Notes under the pieces: model-generated
What the model saw: the letters and a program-made list of their open reading frames with translations, nothing else
What the model was told of the DNA's origin: nothing
Databases searched by the model: none
Source of the DNA: Phymatolithon calcareum
Lineage: Eukaryota > Rhodophyta > Florideophyceae > Hapalidiales
NCBI GenBank assembly: GCA_977006965.1
Contig: OZ345370.1
Span: 1,736,001 to 1,800,000 of the forward strand
DNA length: 64,000 nucleotides
Direction of reading: 5' to 3'
Shown here: piece after piece, positions 53,048-63,945 of the stretch
Layout of the letters: every line of letters starts with the position of its first letter
Numbering within the stretch: the first letter of the stretch is position 1
Position numbers and translations under genes: made by a program

Positions 53048-54659
53048 GGTGAGAGGGATATCGTTTGCAGTGGAGAGCGGGGGCCAAGAAATGGAAGATG
53101 GAAGGAGAGGGTTCAATAGTCCCGCCGGGCTTGTTGAAAGTATAGTTGAGCGCGGGGATGGGGTCGCTTTATGTAGGAATTTCTTTGCGCGGAATTTATG
53201 TTGGGTTGAGGTAACGGTGCGGGGCGAAATTGACTGTGTGGTGGTTGAATAAGACTGTCACTGTTAGACATGATATACCTGACACTGATAGCGGCGGTAA
53301 CGTCCAGATTTGGCAAAGGAATTCTAAAAAATTAGGAGTCGGTTATGTAGGTTGCCGATTCGAAGAAAACCGCGGGCTGTTCTGACGACTGAGTAGTGCA
53401 GAGATGCTGGCTGGGTGGTCGAAATCAAGCATTCGCATGGTAAATTCCAGCAGAAACGGATCCATAAGAAAATCAGTGCAGTTGAGGAGCGCCTCGCAAT
53501 GATTTCGTGTTCGTTGCAAAAGGGGCGCTCAATTGCCTGAAGCCCATCAAAAGATGGTTTACTGTAGTGCCTGTTCCTCGAAATGTGAAAATCCGTTGGG
53601 CTGCGGATCAACGGAATAATGGCGGTTCGGCCAACGAGCAATCACATCAAGACGGCTAGAATGCTATTTTTGGCTTACTTCTGGAAGAAGTGTAAGCAAT
53701 AGTCCTAAATGATCTCAATTTACTATTTTCTGGTACATTCTTGAAGGCTTGTAAAAATTGTCATTGATTTTGCGCCAGCTCTCAACGCAAAGTTAGAGCC
53801 AGGCGGCGACTTGGTGCTTTAAATCCTTCAGGTGGCCTCCCTACAGAGTAGAGAACGCCCAAGGGTGGAGATGGAATCCCCTTGAAGCTCCAATCACGAT
53901 CTCATCCCCTCCCATTCATCTCTAGTTCCATCCGCTGCCGAAAAATCGGACAGGTTTTCGACTAACCCTGAGTTTGATACCTCATCCGAGACACGAAGCT
54001 CTGCAATCAAGAGCTTGCTTCATCGAGAATGATATGTGATTCCAACGCGTGTCTCTCTATAAGAACCTCCTTTCGCCGAGAGTTGTTTCGGACGTGTGGA
54101 CTAGAGAAAGTCCACATACGATGATCGTTCGGGTTGCGTTTGACGCTTGAAACCTACCTGGCGAAAACAAACTTGTGAGAGGCTTGTTTGACGAGTTTAT
54201 ATTGATGGCGGCAGTCCCATCAAAAGATCTCAAGAGCCACCCATATCCGTGCGATTGTGTTAAAAATTTCGGTCTTCTTTCATGGATTCACTCTACGGAA
54301 ACCAAAATTTTCATTGTGGCACGGAAACTGAATGCATAAGAGGTATCGAACGTACTACCAACCACGCTCCTTAAGATACTTGAGATCGCTCTTCTAACTT
54401 ACTATCATCAACGCAGGAACTGCTCGATTTGTGGTATTATACCCTCCATCATTGCGGGATTCGTCGCTTGCGGCGCATGTTTCAGAATGTATCTAAGCCA
54501 TTGGGTACAGCATGACGCATGAGGATCGCCATTTTGGGATCCGAGCTCGGATGAGTCCTATTTTAAAGACGTGATCGAAACGCGCTATAATGGTGTTTGC
54601 GGAGGGTACGGCGTGCGATGGCTGCCAAGGCAGCGTTGGGATTTAACTCGATGTTGAAT
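53048..54659. other. Upstream region of the long Ataxin-2-like gene and spacer
   Basis: In gene sense a TATA-like CTACATAAAG lies near 53170, about 120 bp upstream of the ATG, followed by a C/T-rich leader. No other gene is recognised up to the relic at 54.66 kb. Confidence 0.4.
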
Positions 54660-54950
54660 CTCTTACGCTACAGTTGCCCCTGCTGCGACGATGCGGTACA
54701 TTTCACCGTCAAAGACACACATGGAACATCGACACAGGCATAGCGCAATCTAAGATATTTATGCCGCCGGTGATGACTCAGTTTTGCAGAACATGCCTTA
54801 GAACGCAGTTCCCTCCGAGTCGATCACGGCGGCTTCCTGAGCAAGGGCATAGAAGAGAGAGATGTGTGTCGTTGGGTCAGTGATGCCCGAATTGCGGCTC
54901 TCAGCCCACAGGGTGGTTGAACCGTACGTGCCGACCGAGGTGATGACAAA
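54660..54950 (-). pseudogene. Dead third Ataxin-2-like copy (SM-ATX part only)
   Basis: Read leftward from about 54897 it encodes SGITDPTTHISLFYALAQEA, then GTAF, a stop (TAA in place of CAA), and GMFCKTES followed by further stops. This is the same series as in the long paralogue (SGITDPTTHISLLCVMAQEA). Nucleotide similarity also covers AGAGAGAGATGTG and GCATAGCGCAAT. Nothing resembling LsmAD follows to the left, so only the N-terminal ~100 codons remain. It lies between the two open copies in the same orientation, so the family was at least a three-member tandem array. Confidence 0.85.
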
Positions 54951-55982
54951 CAGGAGATATTATTAGCTCTTTGAAGCGTAGTCGTACCTAACTAAATTAC
55001 GGCACGGGTCCTACGACCAATTCCTGCAGATTGCGTTTGCGTTGCTATTCTTCTTGTGACATTGGCTCCGTCGAATTTCGCGATGTAACTTCTGCACGGA
55101 CACGGCGAATTATGACTGGGATTATCATTTGTATCCTTCCACACCCGCAGTTGCAAGTATGTACGTAATGCGTTCCGAGCCTTGTTCAACAATTTCAAGG
55201 AAAAATGCGAAAGATTATCAGTGGACCTTGCACGTCTCCTTGGTCGCACTTTGATTTCATTCTAGCGCCACCTTCTCTCATGCACGTAGACCCATTTCTG
55301 GGAAGAGATATTCCAGCAAAGTTCCCGGACTATCAAATGACTGTCGAATGGACGGCATTGTCCTGCAGGAAGTCCGACCATGATATATTTCTCGAATGGA
55401 CAGTTCATTCCGCTTTGCTGTAACTTCTCGAGAAAACGCCAGCGAATGTCCGGTCATTGTATGTCAAGGTTTTGCTCCGCCATGCGTCAACATTGGCTTG
55501 GAAAAACACAAAGCACTGTACTTTTGATAAGGCTGCCCCTCATGTAGAAGATTAACTTCCTCGGCGGAGTATTGATGAAGTGTCTTGCGAAGACATGCAG
55601 TCTACATTTGCAAAGCATACGAAAGGGCAGAGCATCGAATTTATGGAAAGGGCGGCGGGGAAAAGAGGTATTTTTCCTAAGAAGGTGCACATGCCACGCA
55701 ATGGAAGGTAAGAGCAGTAAGGTCCTTCAAATCTGGTCCCATTCTGCACATAGTTAATGGAATATTTTCAAGCACGAACAAAAAAGAATACCGTTCACAT
55801 ATGTTCCGGCTATTCCAAGAGCCATACAGCAGCCAGGCAAAAGTTTCAAAGCTAAAGCTATAAAATTTCTGAAGAAAAAACGCAAAAGGCTTCAGCTTTA
55901 GTGCATCTTATTCTACTCCACAAAAAAAAGAATAAAAAAGCGTTAGTAGAACTACACTATTCACTTTCTAATCCTCCACAAG
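54951..55982. other. Spacer with no recognised gene
   Basis: Short frames only; A/T-rich near 55.9 kb, where the 3' end of the next gene is expected. Confidence 0.4.
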
Positions 55983-58976
55983 TTATTGCTGCGGTGCATT
56001 AGTCGTGCTCGTCGCTCCCTGTTCCGCACCTCCTTTCACCGGCTGTCTCGTCGGTCCAGCTCCGTCATGAGCCGCACCTTCACCCTTCTCAGCATCTCCT
56101 TGCATAACAGGATACCACTGCGGTCCTCCACTATACTGACTGCTATGTCCGTGATGGTTCTGATGATGATTTTGATGCGATTCATTTCCAGAGTATCCAC
56201 CTGAATAGCCCTGACCATGGCCTCCTTGATGGTGTGCCTGATGCTGCTGACGCCCACGGCCCTTTGCGCCTCCGCGGCGTCCACTACCCATACTGTTCCG
56301 CTGGGGCTGTGCAATGCCAACAGGGGCACTCGGAATTGCATGTCCCGGGTGTGACGCATACGCCGGGGGGATTCCCGGTTGGTGCAAGGGCGGCTGCACA
56401 GGAAGATATCCTTGTCCGCTGAAGAATTGGTACCCTGGATTGCGCTGATTACCCTGCGGCGGGATCATTCCAACAGGGATTCCGAAACCCATGCCCGCCG
56501 GAGGCGCTGCTGGAGGGAATCGATTTCCACCTCCCGGCACCATGAACGTACCACGAGGCATGTATCCGTACCCAGGTGCTTGCGCCATTTGTGGCATCGC
56601 ACCAGGCATCATGACAGGATAAGAGGGCTGCTGAGCATAGCCGGGCATACTGTGCGGGCGGGGAATTGGTGCCGGGCCCATCGGGTATGGCATGCCGGGT
56701 GCCGGTTGCTGCTCCGGTATCGCGGCAGAGACAGGGGCAAAATTACCCATGGGCTGGAAGTAGGCCTCCATTGAAACAGGGGTTTGTGGCATTGTTGCAA
56801 TGGGAGCAGTAGGAACCGTCGCTGAAACAACGGGAGTGGGACCAGATGTTGGCTGCCATGCAGTGGCGTTAGGGTTCAACTTCATCTTGGACTTTCTGCG
56901 GTTCGTTGCTGCTGAGCTCTGTGCCGACGTTTGTGCACCTTTAACCACGGACTCGGTGGAAGGCGCGGGAGTTTTATCCGTCTGCTGTTGCCGCACTTGC
57001 GATTCCACAGCCGGAGCAACTCCGTTTGAATCACTCCCGCTTTTGCTCCCCAGTACAGCTGCACCACTTTCAACCTTGGTCTTATTCGAGCGCTGACTGC
57101 CGTTCGAGCTGACTGCTGTTTCAGGAGCATCCACAAGACCAGGAGTATCCACAAGACCAGCGACTGGCATTTTAGGCGTTGCCCGTGCACCCTGCTGCGC
57201 GGCAGGTGCAGCACTGGGAGCTGGCTCACGAACAGGTGCTTGTTGGTTGACCTTGTTCTGCTGCTTAGCACTATTCTTCTGACCATGCTGCTTGCTAAAC
57301 TTCTTGAGATCATTAGTGATCAACTGCCTGTTCTCGGCCAGGGACTTACGCTTCTTTTCGGCTTTAAATTGCTCAAATTTCTTTGCAATTTTCGGTGTGG
57401 TGGCCTCTAGACTAAGTGCGTCGACAGCACTAGTCTCATGATTGTTCGGCGACAGCGGGGAATTACGACCTTGAATGGGCGAGGAACGGCCATGATTTGG
57501 TGGAGTACGTCCACCATTTGACGCACGGGCGCTTTGTACGCTTTCACGACTGCGCGGAGGAATGTGGGTAGATGCTGCGGGAGCCGTCGGGCTCGTGGTG
57601 CCAACGACAGGATTAGCAGAGGACAGTGGTGACGGAGGCGGACGTGGGGCATCCGATGGAGCAACTGGAGCGGTATTAGCAGGGATGGGGGCTGGATCAA
57701 CGTGCTTCGCACCGGCGGCAGCAGCATAGCTCATTTTGTGCTGCGGATGACTCTTAGGACGTGAAGGAACTCCGTTCGGAGTGGGCTTCTGGCTAGTCTG
57801 GGTGGCACTTTGCTCCACCGGACCAGAGCTATTTTTTGACGATGCCGTGCCCGACTTCGATGCCCCTGACTTCGGGGCTTTTGCAGACACCGGCTTGGCA
57901 GGTCCGGCGCCCGGTTTCACAGGAACCGCAGCGTGCTTACCAGGCATTGCCCCCTGCTTATTGGATGATGCCTTTGATGGCGCCGGTTTAGGGTTCACGG
58001 GAACAGGCTTCGCGGACGGGGCGCCGGACTTTCCACCCGCACCGCCTAGCTTTGCACTCGAGACGCCCTGCTTGACATATGACACAGAATGCCTCGTCGA
58101 AGAAGCATCGGGCTTCGGAGCTGCCTGTTGGGCCAACCCCGGTCGCAAAACGCCGCTATAGCGATCCTCCTCGTCGAAATGAGAGGGTACCGGCTGATTT
58201 CTTTCTTCCAGCTGGTGGATATTGGAAGTAGCCTTATTCTCAATTTCCGCAGCCAGTCTCGCCGCTTCGCGCTGTCGCTGCACGAAGTCTGCACTGGAAC
58301 GGTCTATTTTTGTGGTGTACTCGTCCTCATTGAAGGAGGTCTGCACACCGAATTGGGCCTCGTTGGCCTGAAATTGGTCCCACTTTTCGCCGCGTGGGGC
58401 CAATGCAAGGTCTCCAAATGCTTCGGCATCAGCGCTGCCCATCGGCTTGATTTCGGTGAAGTCTTCAAACTTTTGTAAAGTGCGCGGCTGCCCTGGAACA
58501 CGGGCCGATATCTGGCCATCAGTAGCGAAGCCACGCGGATCAGCGCGTGGCCCACGATTGCTGGACGAGCGGTTGGTTGCAGCCGAGTTGTGGGAGCCTG
58601 GACGAGCACGCGATGACAGCGGAGGGGCATCCATGCGGACGAGAGTACGGACCGGGATGCGGAGACGCGCAGCCGTATTACCGCGTCGTTCGGACGCCAT
58701 ATTGATTTTGGACGAATCCCCCACGACGACCTTTGCGTAGCGCAGTACGAGCGATAACTCGCCGGCGGTCGACTCAGTGCCGCTAAACACGCCCTGGAAG
58801 ACGGTACCGTCGGAAACTGTGACGCGGGTGTCCTGAGCCACTGCACACAGCAGAGAGTTGCGCGTCATCGGGTCGGTGATGCCGGAGAAGCTGCTAGTTC
58901 CTTCGGCATAAGGCGCTGCGGCCGTTCCGGTCGGGACGGGGGCGGCGCGCCGATAAGACGTCCGTCGGGAAGCCAT
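55983..58976 (-). CDS. Ataxin-2-like protein, short paralogue
   Basis: 997 residues; ATG at 58976 in a good context (TTCATGGC). SM-ATX about 31-115 (VTVSDGTVFQGVFSGTES, then LRYAKVVVGDSSK); LsmAD about 196-275 (GEKWDQFQANEAQFGVQTSF, EEDRYSGVL); a long Pro/Ala/Ser/Lys-rich disordered region; a PAM2-like motif at 699-709 (KLNPNATAWQP); then a Pro/Met/Tyr/Gly-rich region and a Gly/Arg/Gln/His-rich tail (RGGAKGRGRQQ). Domain order and overall length fit fungal, plant and animal Ataxin-2 (Pbp1/CID4-type) proteins. The leader is rich in CAA repeats (AACAACAACAACCACTTCAA). It is more conserved in the middle than the long paralogue and lacks the repeated modules, so it is probably the ancestral form. 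Confidence 0.93.
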   Translation of the reverse strand: MASRRTSYRRAAPVPTGTAAAPYAEGTSSFSGITDPMTRNSLLCAVAQDTRVTVSDGTVFQGVFSGTESTAGELSLVLRYAKVVVGDSSKINMASERRGNTAARLRIPVRTLVRMDAPPLSSRARPGSHNSAATNRSSSNRGPRADPRGFATDGQISARVPGQPRTLQKFEDFTEIKPMGSADAEAFGDLALAPRGEKWDQFQANEAQFGVQTSFNEDEYTTKIDRSSADFVQRQREAARLAAEIENKATSNIHQLEERNQPVPSHFDEEDRYSGVLRPGLAQQAAPKPDASSTRHSVSYVKQGVSSAKLGGAGGKSGAPSAKPVPVNPKPAPSKASSNKQGAMPGKHAAVPVKPGAGPAKPVSAKAPKSGASKSGTASSKNSSGPVEQSATQTSQKPTPNGVPSRPKSHPQHKMSYAAAAGAKHVDPAPIPANTAPVAPSDAPRPPPSPLSSANPVVGTTSPTAPAASTHIPPRSRESVQSARASNGGRTPPNHGRSSPIQGRNSPLSPNNHETSAVDALSLEATTPKIAKKFEQFKAEKKRKSLAENRQLITNDLKKFSKQHGQKNSAKQQNKVNQQAPVREPAPSAAPAAQQGARATPKMPVAGLVDTPGLVDAPETAVSSNGSQRSNKTKVESGAAVLGSKSGSDSNGVAPAVESQVRQQQTDKTPAPSTESVVKGAQTSAQSSAATNRRKSKMKLNPNATAWQPTSGPTPVVSATVPTAPIATMPQTPVSMEAYFQPMGNFAPVSAAIPEQQPAPGMPYPMGPAPIPRPHSMPGYAQQPSYPVMMPGAMPQMAQAPGYGYMPRGTFMVPGGGNRFPPAAPPAGMGFGIPVGMIPPQGNQRNPGYQFFSGQGYLPVQPPLHQPGIPPAYASHPGHAIPSAPVGIAQPQRNSMGSGRRGGAKGRGRQQHQAHHQGGHGQGYSGGYSGNESHQNHHQNHHGHSSQYSGGPQWYPVMQGDAEKGEGAAHDGAGPTRQPVKGGAEQGATSTTNAPQQ

Positions 58977-59871
58977 GAAGGAGAAGATTGTTGTTGATTG
59001 AAGTGGTTGTTGTTGTGCAGGTAGGTTTATGCGAGCCTGGTTGCCAAGACTTGGACCACAGCAAGGTCGAGGGTCTAGAGTGGACGACGCTGCAGTCGGT
59101 GCGGCGGTGGGTGGAATGCGGATGAGAGAACTTGCCGAGAATGGGATCCCTTTGTAGGGACTCGGTCTGCTCGCTCGCGGTGCGAAGGTTTATGCAAATG
59201 ATTGCGCGTGTGTAGGTACAGGCTGGGGCTGCGCGCAGCTGCACACACCCGCAACATTTGATTGTTGAACCCAAAATTCAAAGCATTTGTTTGGAGAAAC
59301 CGCATAAAATATGTAAAAAACACGTTCCACAGATTCAAAAATATTTCGACTTCACTAATTTTGGACAATATTTTTAATTGCTTTTAATTTTAGCCCAAAA
59401 TAGGCCTCTCCGCCTGCTGGACTGCCAGGGTCCAGTGTAGTGTGATTTCTGAACGCCATCGATGGTCATCATCCTACCCAGTTTTGGACTCCCAAACCAG
59501 CAGCAGCCGAAAATGGACATCATGAAAACGCTTTCCGACGGAACCGTAACGCCATGGTGTGCAACGAGCATGAGACCATATGATACCCCATTCGGCAACT
59601 GCGCCGTCGGACTGCGCAAGATACAGTATCTCACTCCATTCCAGATTTACCATCCCAGTTCTGCACCACACGCGCCTAACGCATCTCATACCGGCCCCTG
59701 ATTGCGCTAAGGGGTAATCGCACATAACGCACACTCACATTTTGGCGCACAGCACTACCGGCATTGTGTCACTCGCGATGTCAGCCATTTTTGGTCGTGA
59801 CCGATGCTCCGCTTCCCTTGCCGGTGCTTGTCGTGCATCGTGCTCATTTTGTCGCTTTCCAGGTGAATTGA
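58977..59871. other. Intergenic: promoter/leader of the short Ataxin-2-like gene and 3' region of PDCD2
   Basis: Immediately upstream of ATG 58976 (in gene sense) is a CAA-rich leader. No clear TATA box was fixed. 59.3-59.4 kb is AT-rich. Frames here mirror each other on both strands and show no motif. Confidence 0.45.
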
Positions 59872-61377
59872 TTACGCGGCACGCTGCAGCCATGCAGTCT
59901 CTTCAACATACCGACCTTCAATATCGCACGAATTCCTGCATGTGAATACGGCAATCACGCCCCAATCCACCGCATTTCGCAATCTCTCCGCGATCTCCTG
60001 GATACTCTTCTGATCACCCTTCGCATCTTCCTCCAAATAATACAGTAGCTGCGGAAGTACCTCAAACTCGAAAATCAATTCTCCATCACATTCCCTGCAC
60101 CGTCCTTCCGTGCTCGCATACTGGCCCTCTGAATACGCCCACACGCATTGTCCGCCGCGAGAATATCGGACCACCTGATCGACAGGTTCTCTTGTGATAC
60201 GACAGAAGCGTTCAAATACCGCGTCCCGTTTCCCTGTCCGCGACTTGAACATGTCTTCGGGCAGTTCCTCCGCGTCGGCGTCTTGCATTGTTCCCACGCT
60301 CACCCCGGCCTTTTCCGCCATTTCCTTGGCAAGTGCACTTTCTTCCACGGCGACGTCGTCTTCTTTCCGCATCTCAGGTTTCTCCGATTTGACAGCGGTA
60401 ATGGCATCTTCCTCTTCGTCGTCATCAGAGTTTCCCATCGTCTCCCCGGCGAGGACATTCTCTTCCACATTAGCATCATCGTTTTTCCCGCCAGTTTCTA
60501 AACCCACTTCCTCTTCACTTTCACTCTCCGAGCTGTCCGCCTCGCTGTCCCCATCACTCCATGCCTCAGTCTCTACGCCAAACTCCCTAAACAATGCCAA
60601 CCGTCTCTTCTCCCGTAGTTCCCTCAAAAGCTCCCTCACATCCCCATTAATTTCCTTCCGTCTCATCTGACAAATCGCCTTATGTCCCATCCGCCAATCC
60701 TCACGCTGGCACGTCCGTCCGCAGTATGCATCCCCCGCGCACCCAGCACATCTGCTGCTTGCCGCCCCGCCACACACTGCGCACGTCCCTTCGACCGCCG
60801 TCACCGTCGACTCTTCGCCAGCGTTGTACGGGTACACATCGTTCCGCCGCGGCAATTGGGCACGAAATACACGCACGGAGGCGGCACCGGACGACTGTGC
60901 GCATGCTGCCGAGCCGCACACGTAGAGATACAACGTGCGATGGAAGGCGTTCTCGTGCGCGGCTGCAACGGGGGCGTAAAGCTGCAGGAGAAAGCGTAAT
61001 TGGCCGGCACAGGAGCCGCATGTTGGAGTTGGCGCTGGGGTACTGTACAGAAATACCGGGCGGCCGCCAACCTTGCTTGGGAAGCTTGCTCGAGGGAAAG
61101 ATGTCTGCGAACTGTCTAGGAAGCCGAGCACGAGCTCCACATCTTCTTCGTCTCCGGCTTTGCCAGCAGTGTTGACGATGGCTGGTGCGTCTGCCACTTC
61201 GTCAGTTGTCAAACTTTCACCTTGTTCTGTCCCATTTGCGAAGTTTGGCGTCTGCACGGGCTGCGCTTTTGAACATACACTACTTGATTCTGGTAATGCG
61301 GTACTTGGTGTTGCTCTTTCGTCTGCCAACGATTGTTCTTTTCCCGGCATTTCGGCGAACTTCTCCCAGCTTTCCAT
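59872..61377 (-). CDS. PDCD2: PDCD2 homologue (MYND zinc finger, TSR4-like)
   Basis: 501 residues from the ATG at 61377 (ACAATGG context); the longer upstream frame has no ATG. The family-specific N-terminal block has FPSKVGGRP at about residue 99, a Cys-x2-Cys at about 120, LRFLLQLYAPV and an Arg-x-Phe-Arg-x-Gln-Leu-Pro-Arg-x-Asn-Asp motif. A MYND finger follows (about 199-237; CAVC...CAGC...YCGRTCQ...H..C). An acidic linker of about 110 residues precedes the PDCD2_C domain (about 380-500) with QVVRYSRGGQCVW, EFEVLPQLLYYL and WGVIAVFTCRNSC. The family acts as a dedicated chaperone of ribosomal protein uS5 in 40S assembly (yeast Tsr4, fly Zfrp8). The N-terminal ~78 residues are longer than usual and poorly conserved. 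No introns or lesions. Confidence 0.93.
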   Translation of the reverse strand: MESWEKFAEMPGKEQSLADERATPSTALPESSSVCSKAQPVQTPNFANGTEQGESLTTDEVADAPAIVNTAGKAGDEEDVELVLGFLDSSQTSFPRASFPSKVGGRPVFLYSTPAPTPTCGSCAGQLRFLLQLYAPVAAAHENAFHRTLYLYVCGSAACAQSSGAASVRVFRAQLPRRNDVYPYNAGEESTVTAVEGTCAVCGGAASSRCAGCAGDAYCGRTCQREDWRMGHKAICQMRRKEINGDVRELLRELREKRRLALFREFGVETEAWSDGDSEADSSESESEEEVGLETGGKNDDANVEENVLAGETMGNSDDDEEEDAITAVKSEKPEMRKEDDVAVEESALAKEMAEKAGVSVGTMQDADAEELPEDMFKSRTGKRDAVFERFCRITREPVDQVVRYSRGGQCVWAYSEGQYASTEGRCRECDGELIFEFEVLPQLLYYLEEDAKGDQKSIQEIAERLRNAVDWGVIAVFTCRNSCDIEGRYVEETAWLQRAA

Positions 61378-62979
61378 TGTCTCCGATTCATTCGAATGGT
61401 CGTCGCTCCGGATCAAAATGAATTGATGCCAAGTGTCGGGAAATGATACGCGAACAATCGGAGCCTGCAGTCAAATTTGAGGCATGTTGTAAATCCCTCA
61501 AGGGATTTTTAGTTAGCGCGCAGGAGCCTGCTGGATGTTTACGATGTCCCACGTCGTCCGCGGTGAGGGCGACGTCGAGAAAATGTGTGAATGTATCCTC
61601 GTTTCAAAGCAGAGTCATAAAGGGTGCTCGTTCCACAACCGGTCGCGTCCTCTTAGAGTTGACACCAGGGTGTTCAAAAAACACAGGCCACAAACGCGGT
61701 AGCTCTTAAGTGCCCCTCTGTTTCAGCGTCATTCTGTAATAGTGAACTTATGCCTTGTATTCTTATCGTACAAGAATGGAAAAACAATGGCTGCGATTAA
61801 TACGTCGACTATGTTGCCACCCTAAATGCAATAGCAATCATTATCTGAAATTTATCTAATTGCCATTACTCGCAGTCTCGCAAACGGTGTTAAATTTTTT
61901 GTGAACTCTTTAGAACATGCAATTGATACAAAGTTGCGAGAACATTAAATTCTATTTGTATCAATTCAATATTCTAAAGAGTTTACGAGAACTGCTGTAG
62001 CGGTATGATTTTAAGGTATGCGTTACCATTGCATCACCGTTCTTCGGACCGGCACCGCCGCATCAGTCACTCTGTTCGCTGTGAGTCTCCCTTAAGGCAT
62101 CACTTTCCAAACAACACACATATCTCTCATGTGCGCCGTTGCACAGGCGACCCTTGTATGCGACTCGTAGGAAGCTGTGATCAAAGGCGTCTTCTCCAGG
62201 ATGAATCTTTCCCGGGGGAGTCTCTCTAGTATTGCACTATATCCATGTCGTTGCGGAAAACCAATCCAAGAATACTAGCGCTGGGTAGCACCCCTAAAAA
62301 GTCAGCACTAGGCTGTACATACCGGAAAGTGCTGCTGTTCGAATGAATACCGCCCCTATCTCAATTGCTACTCCAACTTAGCGCCCGATTAGCTCGGTCC
62401 TTCTGAAAATATACACGTCCCACATCAGGAAGCCCACTTGTTCCTCACCAACAGTCAGATAGCACAGCACGCTGCTCATGAACACGGTCGTCAAATGCAA
62501 AAGTTTGAGGTCTTTTTGGAAGTTAAAGGTCTTAGAGCTCAAACGTGCAGAAGTAACATTTGGACAACCTCATTTTCTCTCGACGTGAAGAGAAAAGAGA
62601 TCAGTTGAAGGCAAATAGAGCACAGTTCAATTTCCAGGCATCATAAGACGACAAGAAGAAGAAAGGTAGATTTTTATTTAAAAGTTACCAACGCATCTGC
62701 TGACGCTTGGGGCAACTTTCCTAGGGCCAAGAGGTTTTGGCTAGATTCTGTTCGTAAGACGACAAGGATAGACCGCGTGGACCACCGAAATCGACACTTT
62801 GAGCACCGGCTTGAAATGCTGGTGTGAGACCAACCGTGTTGCGGCTCTGGCAAGCCAAAATGTTCAAACAACCTTCAATTACATGAGGAGCGGGATCAAG
62901 CCCTTACAAGCCAGTCCAAGGATGACCGGGGATACAATATCGCGATAACGCCACGCTTGCAAAACGTCATCTTTTTTTT
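61378..62979. other. Spacer; upstream region of PDCD2, then no recognised gene
   Basis: 61.38-61.75 kb is moderately GC-rich and may hold the PDCD2 promoter. From 61.75 kb it is AT-rich with the imperfect hairpin at 61901-61985. No gene is supported. Confidence 0.4.
61901..61985. repeat. Imperfect 85-bp hairpin
   Basis: 32-bp arms 61901-61932 and 61954-61985 (left arm GTGAACTCTTTAGAACATGC and on), about 4-5 mismatches, 21-bp loop. The size is compatible with a small MITE or a small-RNA precursor. Confidence 0.6.
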
Positions 62980-63945
62980 CCTTTCAAGTTTATTTAAAAG
63001 CCCCACAGACTTCCGAAGATATGGGCAAGGCTTCCTCTGATGCTACCTACCTTTTTGTAGCTCACGAAACGTCCACCAGTATGGCGGACGGGAAAACTCA
63101 GGACTCAAAGTAGTCCTATCTCAGCCCTCTACGGGATTGTTGGTGCTTGGACTCGACCACTTTTTGCCTTGCATTCTGCGGATTAATACAGGCCTTCTTC
63201 GTTCTCCATGCGTTCTATGAGTGCCTTGCAAAATAGTAAGAGCTCATCTAGCGCCTTTTCTGTTTCCAGTCGTTTTTCTCCTTCGAGTTCGTACCCTGCT
63301 AGCGTGCTTTCAAGGGTCTCCATATGCTCTCTGGTTCTGGTGCCGAATTCTTCAGTCATACTTGTTGTTGACACCTGTGGGAATCTGCCACTGGCATACT
63401 GTAGCGCAAGGTGTCTGTGCTTCACGTTGGGGAACTTGAGGATTGCTGGCAATTCTCTTGTCTTGTCGTATGGTATTTTTTTTCCGCTTCGATTCTAGGC
63501 GGTCTCCTTCCATTTCCAGAAATTTCGATCGAAGTGTTTGCGAAGATTGGTTTGTTTGGATATGCTTTACAGCTTCACCGAACGGCTCTCTGGTCTCCAT
63601 CGCGGCGATATCTTTCCTCGTGTACTGCCATTCATGGTTCTTTCTTCTTTCGGGCACTTTATTTGAATACATACGTTCTTTCGCCTTGTTCCTTCTCAGC
63701 ATTTTGAAGGGCAAGATTTCTCGTCGATGTGCGGCCGCCTGGATCCGGCACAGGAGACGGAGCCTATCCGTCCTTCCTCGGGCCAGTGGCCCGAATACTC
63801 GATTGAAGAATGTTGCTTCTACTTCCTTGACGGCATTTTGTACGTCTTCTGTCCAGGGCGTTAAGTGCATTGCGTACTCCCAGCGTGGCTGGACTAGTGC
63901 CTTGTATATCTGAATACACTAAATGTCATCTAGTGCTTCTAGTGC
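62980..63945 (-). mobile_element. LINE-like 3' end, copy C (longest)
   Basis: Read leftward, a frame from about 63870 encodes segments typical of LINE C-terminal ends (EVEATFFNRVFGPLARGR, DRLRLLCRI). After a frameshift near 63450 it continues through KFPNVKHRHLALQYASGRFP to the ERMENEEGLY terminus with stop at 63183-63185. The non-coding tail to about 62980 matches the 4.5-4.68 kb copy and ends in an A-rich stretch (TTTTCCTTTCAAG on the plus strand). One frameshift is seen in an otherwise open sequence. Confidence 0.6.

Noticed and set aside
49277-53116. Start upstream of 53047 for the long Ataxin-2-like gene
   Set aside because: The codon at 53114-53116 is TTG. The first ATG is at 53047 in a CACCATGG context and matches the paralogue's N-terminal length.
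60194-60670. Rightward Ser-rich frame of 158 codons
   Set aside because: Antisense of the acidic linker in the PDCD2 gene: Glu/Asp codons read backwards give Ser-rich frames.
59872-61416. Start at 61416 for PDCD2
   Set aside because: That codon is TTG; the first ATG is at 61377.
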